From assembly GCA_023422835.1 (NCBI GenBank), contig JAFAGI010000009.1, positions 62,001 to 126,000 of the forward strand: a DNA stretch of 64,000 nucleotides, in the 5' to 3' direction. Positions 53,000 through 62,057 of this stretch are shown piece by piece. Both the position numbers and the translations under genes were made by a program. The stretch comes from Bacteroidota bacterium. Its GTDB lineage: Bacteria; Bacteroidota; Bacteroidia; Chitinophagales; Chitinophagaceae. The notes under the pieces were generated by a model that saw only the letters and a list, made by a program, of their open reading frames with translations, made no database searches and was not told the DNA's origin. The first letter of the stretch is position 1. Each line of letters opens with the position of its first letter.

Positions 53000-55045
53000 T
53001 TATTTAAAATCTGCATCTGCAGCTTTATTAAACTCGTAAGATTTTACTTTGAAATCAACGTCCATGCCACTCATATTTTGCTTGATGGTGAACGGCATTT
53101 TTACACCTTCTACATCCCTGTAGTCTGCATAGTATGTAGGGATAGTTGTTTCTTTACCTTGTACGCTTTGAGTTTTTATCTCACCAATTTTTAATCCGGT
53201 CTTAATGCTGTAGTAGAGCGTTTTGCCGGGATATTTTATAATGTAGGCCTCTTCTCCGTTTACCGTTTCAACAGCGCCAAGCGTATATTTGGGATTGGAA
53301 GCAAAGGAAACTTCAGGAAACAGGTCTGCATTTTCCTGGAATTCATTTTTCATTTTATCCGGCAACGGCATTTTTTGTCCCTGGGCTTCCATATAACCTT
53401 CCTTTCCATCGAACACCAGTTTCTGCATTACATTACCCATCATTTTCATCACTAGGAGCATTTTTCCGCCCGGCGCTGATTTAGTACTCAGGTCCAGTGG
53501 CATACCCTGCACGGTTGTGGAAGCATCCATGCTGATAGATTTTACCTTGTCTAATGCAGCTTTACCCCCGATGGCCTCGATGTATTTCTGCGCAATGCCT
53601 GCAACCGTTACGCCTGCATCAGCTTTCTTTAATTCAGGTTTCGCAACCGGGTTTGCATACGCATCGTAATATTTTACGGGATAGCCCAAAGCTTCGAGCT
53701 TATCGGCAAAATCAATTGCATTGCCTGCCACAAAGATGCGCAGTTTATTGGGCTGTATATATGTCTGTGCAGCATTTTGCACTTCTGCGACCGTCATTTT
53801 ATCTACAGATTTTAAGTAGTTGTTGTAAAAATCTGCCGGAAGGTTTTGTGTATAGGTACTAAGCGCATACCGGGCAATAGTCTCTGGTTTTTCCAATGCC
53901 ATGATAAAGCTGCCTTTCAGCTTAGCTTTTGCATTGTCTAACTCGGCCGGAGTAATCTTTTTAATTGCGTTTATTTCGTTTATAATCTCTTTTACAGCCT
54001 TGTCCGTAGCATCTGTCCTTACACTTGCCTCTGAAGTAAAATCCTGTGAATACTTCCCGGTATTTAAAGAAGAATAGGCACCATAAGTAAAGCTGTTTCT
54101 TTCTCTCAGATTCATAAATAGCCTTGACTCTGCTCCCCCGCCCAAAATATAGTTAGACGCAACAGCAGGAAAATATTGCCCGTTATTCATCTTGAGATTA
54201 TGCACATTTCCCACTATAAGCACCGTCTGCACTGCATTGGGCACATGTACTACATCTATCTGTGTTTTTGCTACGGCAGGTATTTGCTCCAAAGGCTTGA
54301 ATAGCGTACCTGCTTTTTTCCAGCCGCCGAATTTTTGTTCAACCAGTTTTTTAGCCTCCTCAAATTTTACATCTCCAACTATTACCAGGTAGGCATTATC
54401 GGGAATATAATATTTTTTATATGCTGCCTGTATATCTGAAAGGTTTACATTCCTGATAGATTGTGCTGTTTCAAATTCGCCGCGAGCAGTATTCTTCCCG
54501 TAAGTCAGCGCTCTAAAAACCCTGCTTGCTATAGCATCCGTGCTTTTCTCGCGGGTCTTTAAGCTTTCTACATATCTGTCCTTTGCCTTGCTTAGCTCTT
54601 CCTGAGTAAATTTAGGATTCAGCGCTCCATCTGCCATCAACTCAAGTACTTCAGGGAAATATTTTGATAAGGAGTTCATAGATGCACCTCCCGCATTGAA
54701 GCTAACACGCGCCCCGAGGAAATCTATTCTTTTATTAAAATCGTCTTTCGACATCTTGTTAGTACCTGTACCTAAAAGATCTCCCAGCAAAGAATTGTAG
54801 CCGGCTTTGTCTCCTTCATACAAAGGTGGCCTGTCCATAGTAAGCGTGACTCCTACACGAGGAAGCTTGTGGTTCTCTACGACCAGTACAGTTAATCCGT
54901 TGTTGAGCTTGAATGTTTTTGGTTTCTCCACTTTCACTTCCGGTGTGGGCCCCGGCTTGGGCATTATATTTATATCAATATTTTGCGCGTATGCAGTTCC
55001 TGCTAAACATAGGATCACTGCTATATTTATAAAAAGTTTCTTCAT
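53000..55045 (-). CDS. M16 family inactive-type subunit with C-terminal lipoprotein-sorting-like domain
   Basis: A 681-residue exported protein (signal to about residue 20, AGTAYAQ). Residues 45-470 are two M16 domains, but the zinc motif HxxEH is replaced by SLLGD (residues 85-89), so it should be catalytically dead. Residues 485-681 form a separate domain resembling LolA/outer-membrane lipoprotein carriers. It begins 9 bases after the active M16 gene, implying a heterodimer in which this subunit provides the substrate-binding Arg/Tyr residues. Its placement with an M13 peptidase suggests a peptide-degrading function in the periplasm. Confidence 0.88.
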   Translation of the reverse strand: MKKLFINIAVILCLAGTAYAQNIDINIMPKPGPTPEVKVEKPKTFKLNNGLTVLVVENHKLPRVGVTLTMDRPPLYEGDKAGYNSLLGDLLGTGTNKMSKDDFNKRIDFLGARVSFNAGGASMNSLSKYFPEVLELMADGALNPKFTQEELSKAKDRYVESLKTREKSTDAIASRVFRALTYGKNTARGEFETAQSIRNVNLSDIQAAYKKYYIPDNAYLVIVGDVKFEEAKKLVEQKFGGWKKAGTLFKPLEQIPAVAKTQIDVVHVPNAVQTVLIVGNVHNLKMNNGQYFPAVASNYILGGGAESRLFMNLRERNSFTYGAYSSLNTGKYSQDFTSEASVRTDATDKAVKEIINEINAIKKITPAELDNAKAKLKGSFIMALEKPETIARYALSTYTQNLPADFYNNYLKSVDKMTVAEVQNAAQTYIQPNKLRIFVAGNAIDFADKLEALGYPVKYYDAYANPVAKPELKKADAGVTVAGIAQKYIEAIGGKAALDKVKSISMDASTTVQGMPLDLSTKSAPGGKMLLVMKMMGNVMQKLVFDGKEGYMEAQGQKMPLPDKMKNEFQENADLFPEVSFASNPKYTLGAVETVNGEEAYIIKYPGKTLYYSIKTGLKIGEIKTQSVQGKETTIPTYYADYRDVEGVKMPFTIKQNMSGMDVDFKVKSYEFNKAADADFK

Positions 55046-55054
55046 TGTGCTTTA

Positions 55055-56368
55055 TTATTTTTTCTCTGGGATGTAATTGATAACCACTCTCTGGCTGGAA
55101 TTTAGATATTTTTTGGCTGCCTCCCTGATGTCTTCCCTGGTGATGCTCCTGTAAATATCAATTTCTTTATTTATAAGATTGGTATTGCCATAAAGCGTAT
55201 GGAAGGTTGCAAGAGAATGTGCAATGCCTTGGATAGAGCTGTTGGAATTTACAAAATCATTCTCTGCTTTATTCTTTAGTTTTTGAAAATCTTCTTCGCT
55301 TACCAGTTCAGTTTGTAATTTGGCTATTTCCGCATCTATATCTTTTCTGAGCGTAGCTTCTGTAACCCCACCCATAGGAATGGCAAAAAAAGCAAAGATG
55401 CTGTAATCTTCCTGCCCTATGTTCATTGCTGATACCTCCAATGCTTTTTTCTCATTGTCCACAAGTTTTTTATATAAAACCGAAGATTTGCCTGAACTCA
55501 GGTAGGTGCTGAGCATATCCAGTATATAAGCGTCTTTTTCTTTATTGGAAGGTGTTCTGTAAGTATAGAGGTAAGCAGGAAGCTGAATGTTGGGATCGTA
55601 AAAAGTTACTTCTTTTTGTTGTGTAACCGGGTCTTCTTTTTCAAAGTTCCTTTCTATGGCAGCTCCTTTCGGGATGCTTGCAAAGTAAGTATTGATCAGG
55701 CTTTTGGCCTGTACAGGATTTATGTCGCCGGCTACTATGAGTGTGGCGTTATTGGGCACATAATACTTTTTGAAAAATGCCTGAAACTCCTGCAAAGTAG
55801 CTGCATCAAGATGCTCCATCTCGCCGATAGTAGTCCAACGGTAAGGATGCTTGCTGAAAAGATTTTTCTTGATAGCTTCAAACAACCTGCCATACGGCTG
55901 ATTGTCTATACGCATTCTTTTTTCTTCTTTAATGACTCCGTTCTGGGTTTTTACACCAATCTCATTAATCACGGGGTGGCGCATTCTTTCACTTTCCATC
56001 CAAAGGCCCAATTGCAAGTTGTTTGAAGGAAAAGTTTCATAATAATAGGTTCTGTCGTCACTGGTGTTGGCATTGTTATTACCTCCATTTTCAGAGACGA
56101 TCTTCATCCATTCACCGCGCTTGATATTTTTTGTGCCTTCAAAAAGCAGGTGTTCAAAAAAGTGCGCAAAGCCTGTCCTGTCGGGCTGTTCGTCTTTAGC
56201 GCCAACATGATACATTACAGCTGTGGTAACTACAGGGGCCGTATTGTCCTGGTGAAGAATTACATGTAACCCGTTAGGCAGATCGTACTCTTCAAATTTT
56301 ATTTCCTGTGCATTCATTGACAGTACAACTAGCAACAGTGAAAAAGAAGCAAATAGTTTTTTGTTCAT
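55055..56368 (-). CDS. M16 family zinc metallopeptidase, active subunit
   Basis: A 437-residue exported protein (signal to about residue 20). The inverted zinc motif is HFFEH (His69, Glu72, His73) in FAHFFEHLLFEGT; the distal Glu ligand lies in NGVIKEEKRMRID. It is of the bacterial two-subunit type (as in YmxG/PqqL-like pairs), followed 9 bases later by the inactive partner. The pair should form a clamshell that degrades unfolded peptides in the periplasm. Near the start a TATCTTTC box is found on the minus strand, one base from consensus. Confidence 0.93.
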   Translation of the reverse strand: MNKKLFASFSLLLVVLSMNAQEIKFEEYDLPNGLHVILHQDNTAPVVTTAVMYHVGAKDEQPDRTGFAHFFEHLLFEGTKNIKRGEWMKIVSENGGNNNANTSDDRTYYYETFPSNNLQLGLWMESERMRHPVINEIGVKTQNGVIKEEKRMRIDNQPYGRLFEAIKKNLFSKHPYRWTTIGEMEHLDAATLQEFQAFFKKYYVPNNATLIVAGDINPVQAKSLINTYFASIPKGAAIERNFEKEDPVTQQKEVTFYDPNIQLPAYLYTYRTPSNKEKDAYILDMLSTYLSSGKSSVLYKKLVDNEKKALEVSAMNIGQEDYSIFAFFAIPMGGVTEATLRKDIDAEIAKLQTELVSEEDFQKLKNKAENDFVNSNSSIQGIAHSLATFHTLYGNTNLINKEIDIYRSITREDIREAAKKYLNSSQRVVINYIPEKK

Positions 56369-56589
56369 ATTTGTAAATAAAAATTTAAGTCGAAAGATAA
56401 ATATTTTTTTATTTGTAATGAAATTTACTTGTTCTACGTCACGCCGTTGATATCCTTTGGTGCATTGTTTCTGTCAGGCAGGCATTAGGTACTGTCAGTC
56501 CTTATTATAAAATTGCATGGATCCGGAAGCCGGAGGTACATTGTATGTGATTGCTGTTACCTTCTTGTAATGGCGTGAGCACTGGCGCT

Positions 56590-56607
56590 CTTCTCCTCGA
56601 GGAGAAG
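56590..56607. repeat. 18-bp perfect palindrome
   Basis: CTTCTCCTCGAGGAGAAG is its own reverse complement. Eleven or more bases of one arm recur near 21963 (CTCGAGGAGAAG). Confidence 0.6.
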
Positions 56608-56699
56608 GCAGCGATGAGGTGATTGCACTTGGAGCACAAAGGCTTCACGCGGGCGCTTATGCGTGCCGGCTTGATTTTTTTACTACTTTTTTGTCAGGA

Positions 56700-56815
56700 A
56701 TTGCCATAAGCAAAGTTGCATACCAACCGCGGATGATAAAGGTTATTCCAGGTCACGATTAAAAACAGCCGCAAAGCGGCGAACAAAAAATTATACTCAT
56801 GAAAAAAGATTAAAA
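56700..56815 (+). repeat. Dispersed intergenic element, copy F
   Basis: GCCATAAGCAAAGTTGCA, TACCAACCGCGGATGA, AAAGGTTATTCCAGGTCA and a GCCGC-AAA-GCGGC hairpin are followed by AAAAATTATACTCATGA. This copy lies between two minus-strand genes and points away from either start. Confidence 0.6.
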
Positions 56816-56965
56816 AAGTGAGGTGCAGGATTTCTTCTCTCTATCCGGAAGACTCCGGAACCGTCGGATTACCTCTACCGCGCAAGGGCAAGCTTACGGC
56901 GGTTTACTCTTTGCGACAAAAAGCAGCCCAGCGTAGCTTTAGAAGCAATATCTGAATCTGTGATT

Positions 56966-57035
56966 TGTGAGAGGTGAATGGTAAGAAGTAAGAAAGTTTT
57001 ACTTCTTACTTTCTACTTACTTCTTACTGCCTCAC
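56966..57035. repeat. Purine/pyrimidine inverted repeat
   Basis: A left arm rich in GTAAGAAGTAAGAAAG and a right arm ACTTCTTACTTTCTACTTAC can pair into a long imperfect stem capped by TTT, with GTGAG/CTCAC at its base. It may end the sucA-sucB transcript. Confidence 0.5.
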
Positions 57036-57059
57036 CGCGTGATAAAATAAACCGGAAAT

Positions 57060-58682
57060 TTAAATCTCTAAAAGTGTTTTCACCGGATCTTTCCTGAACA
57101 GCAGCAACTGCGGGTTTTCCAGCAATTCTTTTACCCGCACCAGGAAGCTTACGCTTTCCTTACCGTCAACAATCCTGTGGTCGTAGCTTAATGCAATGTA
57201 CATCATGGGGCGTATAACCACTTGGCCATTCTCTGCTATAGGCCTGTCCTGTATTTTATGCATACCCAGGATGGCGCTCTGGGGCAGGTTGATGATCGGC
57301 GTGCTTAGCAGGCTGCCGAAAACACCGCCGTTGGTGATGGTGAAAGTACCGCCCTGCAATTCTTCCATGCTCAATTTGCTGTCGCGCGCCTTATTAGCAA
57401 GCTCTATTACATTCTTCTCAATGTCTGCCATGCTCTTGCTTTCCACATTGCGCATTACCGGCACGGTCAACCCTTTGGGTGTACTAACCGCGATGCTGAT
57501 GTCTGCATAATCGTGGTAGACAATTTCATTACCATCAATGTAAGCATTCACTGCAGGGAAGTCTGCAAGTGCGATTGCACAAGCTTTCGCAAAGAAGCTC
57601 ATAAAGCCCAGTCCAACGCCGTGTGCTTCCTTGAATTTGTCTTTGTATTGTTTACGAATATCCATAATACTTGTCATATCCACTTCATTAAAAGTAGTGA
57701 GCATGGCCGTAGTATTTTTAGAGTCAACCAGCCTTCTGCTGATAGTTTTGCGCAGGTTGGTCATTTTTTCGCGGCGTTCGTTGCGCGAGTTAAGCGGCGC
57801 TTCGTTGAAGGTTTGCCTGCCCGGGTTTTCCAGTGCGCTGAGTACATCATTTTTCATGATCTTTCCGCCTGCACCGGAAGCTTTGATGTCTGACGGGTTT
57901 ACTTTCTTATCGGCGATGATGGCCGATGCCACAGGTGAGGCCTTTACATCTGTATGCTGCTCAGGCTGTGCTGCAGTTTCAGGTTTAGTTGCCGGCGTAT
58001 CCGGTTGTGATTGTGCAGATTCACTTGCAGGCTCACCTGCTGCAATCGCTGTATTTATTTTAGCAACCAACTGTCCTACCTGCAATACATCGTCTACAGC
58101 GGCTAATAAGGATAGTTTGCCGGATTCCTCGGCATTCAGCTCAAAAGTGGCTTTTTCACTTTCCAGTTCTGCAATAGGTTCATCGCGTTTTACCTGGTCG
58201 CCTTCCTGCTTTAACCATTTAATGAGTGTAACTTCGTTGATGGACTCGCCAACAGAAGGTACAATTATATCTATAATTCCTTTGCCGCCCTCGCCCTTCA
58301 ATTCTTTTTCTGGCTGCTGCACGGGGATCTGTGCTTCTTCATTTTTAGATGATTCGGAGGGCGCTTCCTGCTTAGAAGGGTTTTCTTCTTTTTTCTGTTC
58401 TATTTCTGCTTCGGTTTTTTGCTCACCGTTTGCGTCTGCCGGTTTTTCTGCCGCCTCATCAATTTTTGCCATCACATCACCTATCTGCAAAGTATCTTCT
58501 ACTTTAGCCATGTGATGCAGTATGCCTGCCTGCTCCGCATTTACTTCAAAGGTCGCCTTCTCGCTTTCCAGCTCTGCAATTACTTCATCTCTCTCCACAT
58601 AGGTACCATTATCTTTTGCCCATTTTATTAAAACAACTTCATTGATGGACTCTCCTACAGAAGGAACTTTAACTTCAATCAT
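57060..58682 (-). CDS. sucB: 2-oxoglutarate dehydrogenase E2 (dihydrolipoyl succinyltransferase) with two lipoyl domains
   Basis: A 540-residue acyltransferase core of the 2-oxoglutarate dehydrogenase complex in the TCA cycle. Two lipoyl domains (residues 1-77 and 137-212) each carry [10 protein letters not shown] with lipoylated Lys42 and Lys177; an E3/E1-binding domain (about 247-285, [13 protein letters not shown]) and the catalytic domain follow. The active-site motif is [16 protein letters not shown]. coli SucB has only one lipoyl domain. Adjacent to sucA (45-base gap, same strand) so operon membership is nearly certain. Confidence 0.95.
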   Translation of the reverse strand: MIEVKVPSVGESINEVVLIKWAKDNGTYVERDEVIAELESEKATFEVNAEQAGILHHMAKVEDTLQIGDVMAKIDEAAEKPADANGEQKTEAEIEQKKEENPSKQEAPSESSKNEEAQIPVQQPEKELKGEGGKGIIDIIVPSVGESINEVTLIKWLKQEGDQVKRDEPIAELESEKATFELNAEESGKLSLLAAVDDVLQVGQLVAKINTAIAAGEPASESAQSQPDTPATKPETAAQPEQHTDVKASPVASAIIADKKVNPSDIKASGAGGKIMKNDVLSALENPGRQTFNEAPLNSRNERREKMTNLRKTISRRLVDSKNTTAMLTTFNEVDMTSIMDIRKQYKDKFKEAHGVGLGFMSFFAKACAIALADFPAVNAYIDGNEIVYHDYADISIAVSTPKGLTVPVMRNVESKSMADIEKNVIELANKARDSKLSMEELQGGTFTITNGGVFGSLLSTPIINLPQSAILGMHKIQDRPIAENGQVVIRPMMYIALSYDHRIVDGKESVSFLVRVKELLENPQLLLFRKDPVKTLLEI

Positions 58683-58727
58683 TTTATTTTATTTTTCTTT
58701 TCCGGAAATGATTTTATAATAATTTTT

Positions 58728-61478
58728 TTATATCGAAAACGCAGTTTCAATAATATCTTGCTGCTCCTGCCTGTGTACTTTGGCATAACCTGTAGCCGTT
58801 GCTGCTGCTGCATTCCTGCTGATAATGCCGTATGGAAATGCTTTAAAGTTTGTTTGCAGGTAAGTTGCAGCGCCCATATTCAGCGGTTCTTCCTGTGTCC
58901 AGAACCAGATAGCGTTGGTATATTTGTTTTTTAGTTCTATCAGTTGATTTTCCGGCAACGGGTACAACTGCTCAAGCCTTACAAGCGCCACATCGTTGCG
59001 GCTGTCTTTTAGCTTCTTTTCCATCAGCTCGAAGTAGATTTTTCCTGAGCACAATAATACTTTTTTTACTTGCTCCGGCTTATTTACGGTAGCATCGTCT
59101 ATCACTTCCTTAAAACTCCCGGAGGTAAGCTCACTGATGTGGCTATAGCTTCCCGGGTGCCTCAGGTTTGCCTTCGGCGACATCACTATCAACGGCTTTC
59201 TGAACGTCCAAGCCAATTGCCTGCGCAATGCATGGAAGAAGTTGGCTGCGGTGGTAATGTTTACAACCACGTTGTTCAGCTCGGCACAACCCTGTAAAAA
59301 CCTTTCTGGGCGTGCACTTGAGTGGTCAGGGCCCGCGCCTTCATAGCCGTGCGGCAGCAGCATTACCAGTCCGCTCATGGTACCCCATTTTTCTTCTGCA
59401 CTGGCTATATATTCATCTATCACCATTTGAGCGCCATTGGCAAAGTCTCCGTATTGCGCTTCCCAAATGGTTAATATTTCCGGGTTTGAGGTGCTGTATC
59501 CGTATTCATAGGCCAGTACACCATATTCACTCAGCAGGGAGTTGAAAATACGAAGTTTTCCCTGGCCTTCTTTCAGCCTGTCAAGACGATTGTATTGCTC
59601 ATTGGTCTCTTCATCATACAACACGGCGTGGCGGTGTGCAAAGGTTCCTCTTTTTACGTCTTCACCACTGATGCGTACGTCCTTACCTTCATGCAGGATG
59701 CTTGCATAAGCAAGCAGTTCAGCCGTACCCCAGTCAAATTTCTGCTCGGATTCATAAAGCTTCATTTTATCTTCGAGCAGTTTTTTTATTTTTCTCAGTG
59801 GATTGAAGTTTTCAGGATAAGTAAAAATTTTACCTGTAAGCTCCCTCAATAATGCTTCATCCACACCGGTTTCGGGAGAGTGTAAAAAGTCTTCTTCTTT
59901 GGCGAAGCGCATGCCTCTCCACTTCTTCTCCGGCTCCTGTAACTGGTAAGCCAGCGGTTTTTGTTTTACTTCGTCTAATCTTTCCTGCAGGTCGGCCCAG
60001 AATTTCTGCTCCATTTCCTTTGCCAGTTCTTTGGCCTCGTGGTCTCCGTTTTTAAGCAGGTAATCTACGTACACTTCCCTGGGATTGGGATGATTATCAA
60101 TCAGTGCGTAGAGCTTTGGCTGTGTAAACTTAGGCTCATCGCCTTCGTTGTGGCCATGCCTCCTGTAGCAAAGAATATCTATGAAAACATCTTTTTTAAA
60201 CTTCTGCCGGTATGCAAAGGCTATCTGTGCAACCTTAACTACTGATTCTATATGGTCACCGTTTACGTGAAAGACGGGTGATTTGGTTATATCTGCAACC
60301 GATGTACAATAGAATGAACTTCTGGCATCGTCATAATCTGTAGTAAAACCTATTTGGTTGTTGACGGTAATATGAATAGCGCCTCCTACGTTGTAACCCG
60401 CCAATCCGCTCATTTGTGCCACTTCATATATGATGCCCTGGCCCGCCTGCGCAGCATCGCCGTGAATCAGGATCGGCACTACCTGGCTGAAATCTGTATT
60501 GTAGTTGGTATTTGATTTTCCGCGCGCAAAACCCAGTGTCACAGGGCCTACCACTTCCAGGTGAGAGGGGTTGGCCATAAGCTGCAGGTTGATCTTTTTA
60601 TTGTTGGAAGTAACATAGTCGCTGCGGAAACCAAGGTGATATTTAACGTCGCCGCTGCCTTGTGCACCTTGAGGAGGAACTATGCCTTCAAACTCGCTGA
60701 ATATCTGCTCATAGGTTTTTCCCAGCGTATTTGCAAGCACATTAAGCCTGCCGCGGTGCGCCATACCGATCACAATTTCCTTTACTCCGTCTTCAGCCGC
60801 ATCGAAAACCACGCCATTGAGCGCGGGGATCAGCGCTTCGCCGCCTTCCAGCGAAAATCTTTTCTGGCCTATGTATTTGGTATGCAGGAATTTTTCAAAA
60901 ATCACTGCTTGGTTGGTCTTGTCCAGTATTCTTCTCCTGGTAGGAATATCAAATTCGCGCGACATTTTTTCTTCCATTGCTTCAATAATGAAGGCTCTTT
61001 GCTCTTCATCGTAAATGGAGTGAAATTCTGCACCAACAGACGAAGTATATACCCTTTTAAGTTTTTCCACAATGGCCTTCAGCGTTGCGTTTTTCAGGCC
61101 TATGAGCTTCCCGGCCACAAATTGTGTATCCAGGTCACTATCTGAAAGGTTGTAATAGCTGAGATCCAGGTTGGCATGCCTGTTTTTCCTGGGGCGGATA
61201 GGGTTGGTATCAGACACGAGGTGGCCTTTGGTCCTGTAACCTTCAATAAGCTGGTATACATTAAATTCTTTCTGCAGTTTTTCAGTGCCTATGCCTGGTG
61301 CAGCATATTCGGCGGCTTGTGAAGCACCATTTTCCGAAAAATTGCTAACGGCATAATCAAATCCTTCAAAAAACTTCTTAAGGTCAGCATCTACATTTTC
61401 TGGGTTATCTAAATAGTCTTTATATATGCTTTCAATATAAGACGGATGCGAGTTAGTTATAAATGAGAAATCCTTCAT
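58728..61478 (-). CDS. sucA: 2-oxoglutarate dehydrogenase E1
   Basis: A 916-residue thiamine-dependent decarboxylase. Segments such as GMAHRGRLNVLANTLGK, HGDAAQAGQGIIYEVAQMSG, the TDP-binding region DILCYRRHGHNEGDEP, and LPHGYEGAGPDHSSARPERF are diagnostic of the E1o family. It oxidatively decarboxylates 2-oxoglutarate and hands succinyl to the lipoyl groups of SucB. First gene of the sucA-sucB operon. The E3 gene (lipoamide dehydrogenase) is not in the window. Confidence 0.97.
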   Translation of the reverse strand: MKDFSFITNSHPSYIESIYKDYLDNPENVDADLKKFFEGFDYAVSNFSENGASQAAEYAAPGIGTEKLQKEFNVYQLIEGYRTKGHLVSDTNPIRPRKNRHANLDLSYYNLSDSDLDTQFVAGKLIGLKNATLKAIVEKLKRVYTSSVGAEFHSIYDEEQRAFIIEAMEEKMSREFDIPTRRRILDKTNQAVIFEKFLHTKYIGQKRFSLEGGEALIPALNGVVFDAAEDGVKEIVIGMAHRGRLNVLANTLGKTYEQIFSEFEGIVPPQGAQGSGDVKYHLGFRSDYVTSNNKKINLQLMANPSHLEVVGPVTLGFARGKSNTNYNTDFSQVVPILIHGDAAQAGQGIIYEVAQMSGLAGYNVGGAIHITVNNQIGFTTDYDDARSSFYCTSVADITKSPVFHVNGDHIESVVKVAQIAFAYRQKFKKDVFIDILCYRRHGHNEGDEPKFTQPKLYALIDNHPNPREVYVDYLLKNGDHEAKELAKEMEQKFWADLQERLDEVKQKPLAYQLQEPEKKWRGMRFAKEEDFLHSPETGVDEALLRELTGKIFTYPENFNPLRKIKKLLEDKMKLYESEQKFDWGTAELLAYASILHEGKDVRISGEDVKRGTFAHRHAVLYDEETNEQYNRLDRLKEGQGKLRIFNSLLSEYGVLAYEYGYSTSNPEILTIWEAQYGDFANGAQMVIDEYIASAEEKWGTMSGLVMLLPHGYEGAGPDHSSARPERFLQGCAELNNVVVNITTAANFFHALRRQLAWTFRKPLIVMSPKANLRHPGSYSHISELTSGSFKEVIDDATVNKPEQVKKVLLCSGKIYFELMEKKLKDSRNDVALVRLEQLYPLPENQLIELKNKYTNAIWFWTQEEPLNMGAATYLQTNFKAFPYGIISRNAAAATATGYAKVHRQEQQDIIETAFSI

Positions 61479-61600
61479 ACAAATTGCGTATCGGTTTTAC
61501 TTTGCACAAATATCAATCATAATCCTTGTTAAAAAAAGAAAACATTCGTTATTTATTTAAAAACGTATTGTCAGCTTTGGACATGCAATTTGAAAAATAT

Positions 61601-61631
61601 TTTTCACATTTAAAAATTAGTCTTAACTTTG
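61601..61631 (+). promoter_or_regulatory. Promoter of rpsT
   Basis: TTTT (61601-61604, one mismatch to TTTG), a 19-base spacer and TAACTTTG (61624-61631), 38 bases before the ATG at 61670. Confidence 0.55.
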
Positions 61632-61669
61632 CCGTCCGAAATAAAATACTCAAAAAAGAAATTCAGATC

Positions 61670-61927
61670 ATGGCAAATCACAAAGCTACCAAAAAAGATG
61701 TACGTCAGGCTGCAAAACGCAGGGATAGAAATCGTTATTACGGAAAGACTACACGTAATGCAGTGCGCAAGTTAAGGACTTTGACAGATGAAAAAGCTTA
61801 CGACGAAGCTTTACCCGGAACAATTTCTATGATTGACAAGTTGGCAAAACGCGGCATTATTCATAAAAATACTGCAGGCAACCTGAAGAGCAAATTAGCC
61901 AAAAAGATCACTTTAAAACCAGCTTAA
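61670..61927 (+). CDS. rpsT: 30S ribosomal protein S20
   Basis: An 85-residue, Lys/Arg-rich three-helix protein. [20 protein letters not shown] matches the S20 start, and [19 protein letters not shown] its conserved C-terminal helix. The ATG at 61670 replaces an upstream start at 61526. It has its own promoter and terminator, like rpmE2, so the two ribosomal genes here are separately controlled. Confidence 0.95.
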   Translation: MANHKATKKDVRQAAKRRDRNRYYGKTTRNAVRKLRTLTDEKAYDEALPGTISMIDKLAKRGIIHKNTAGNLKSKLAKKITLKPA

Positions 61928-61966
61928 AACTTTTAAAACAGTTTTTGAGTATTAAAATATATACAG

Positions 61967-62002
61967 CCGGGCACTCGAAAAAGTGCCCGGTTTTATATTT
62001 TA
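61967..62002 (+). terminator. Intrinsic terminator of rpsT
   Basis: CCGGGCACT and AGTGCCCGG form a 9-bp stem with a 6-base loop, followed by TTTTATATTTT, 40 bases past the stop. Confidence 0.85.
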
Positions 62003-62057
62003 AGGCATTGCATTTGCAGTAAATGTAAAAATCGATTCTTACACTAAATCTTATTTT

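Larger units (their letters stand above)
56369..57059. other. Longest gene-free stretch in the window
   Basis: 691 bases without a credible gene. It holds an 18-bp perfect palindrome with CTCGAG core at 56590-56607, dispersed element copy F at 56700-56815, and a long purine/pyrimidine inverted repeat at 56966-57035. I see no tRNA, sRNA promoter or gene remnant I could support. Confidence 0.55.

Noticed and set aside
57631..58515. 294-codon plus-strand frame opposite sucB
   Set aside because: It is the Ser/Ala-rich antisense of the lipoyl/linker region and has no initiation signal; sucB is certain.
60561..61145. 194-codon plus-strand frame inside sucA
   Set aside because: Antisense shadow of a highly conserved sucA region.
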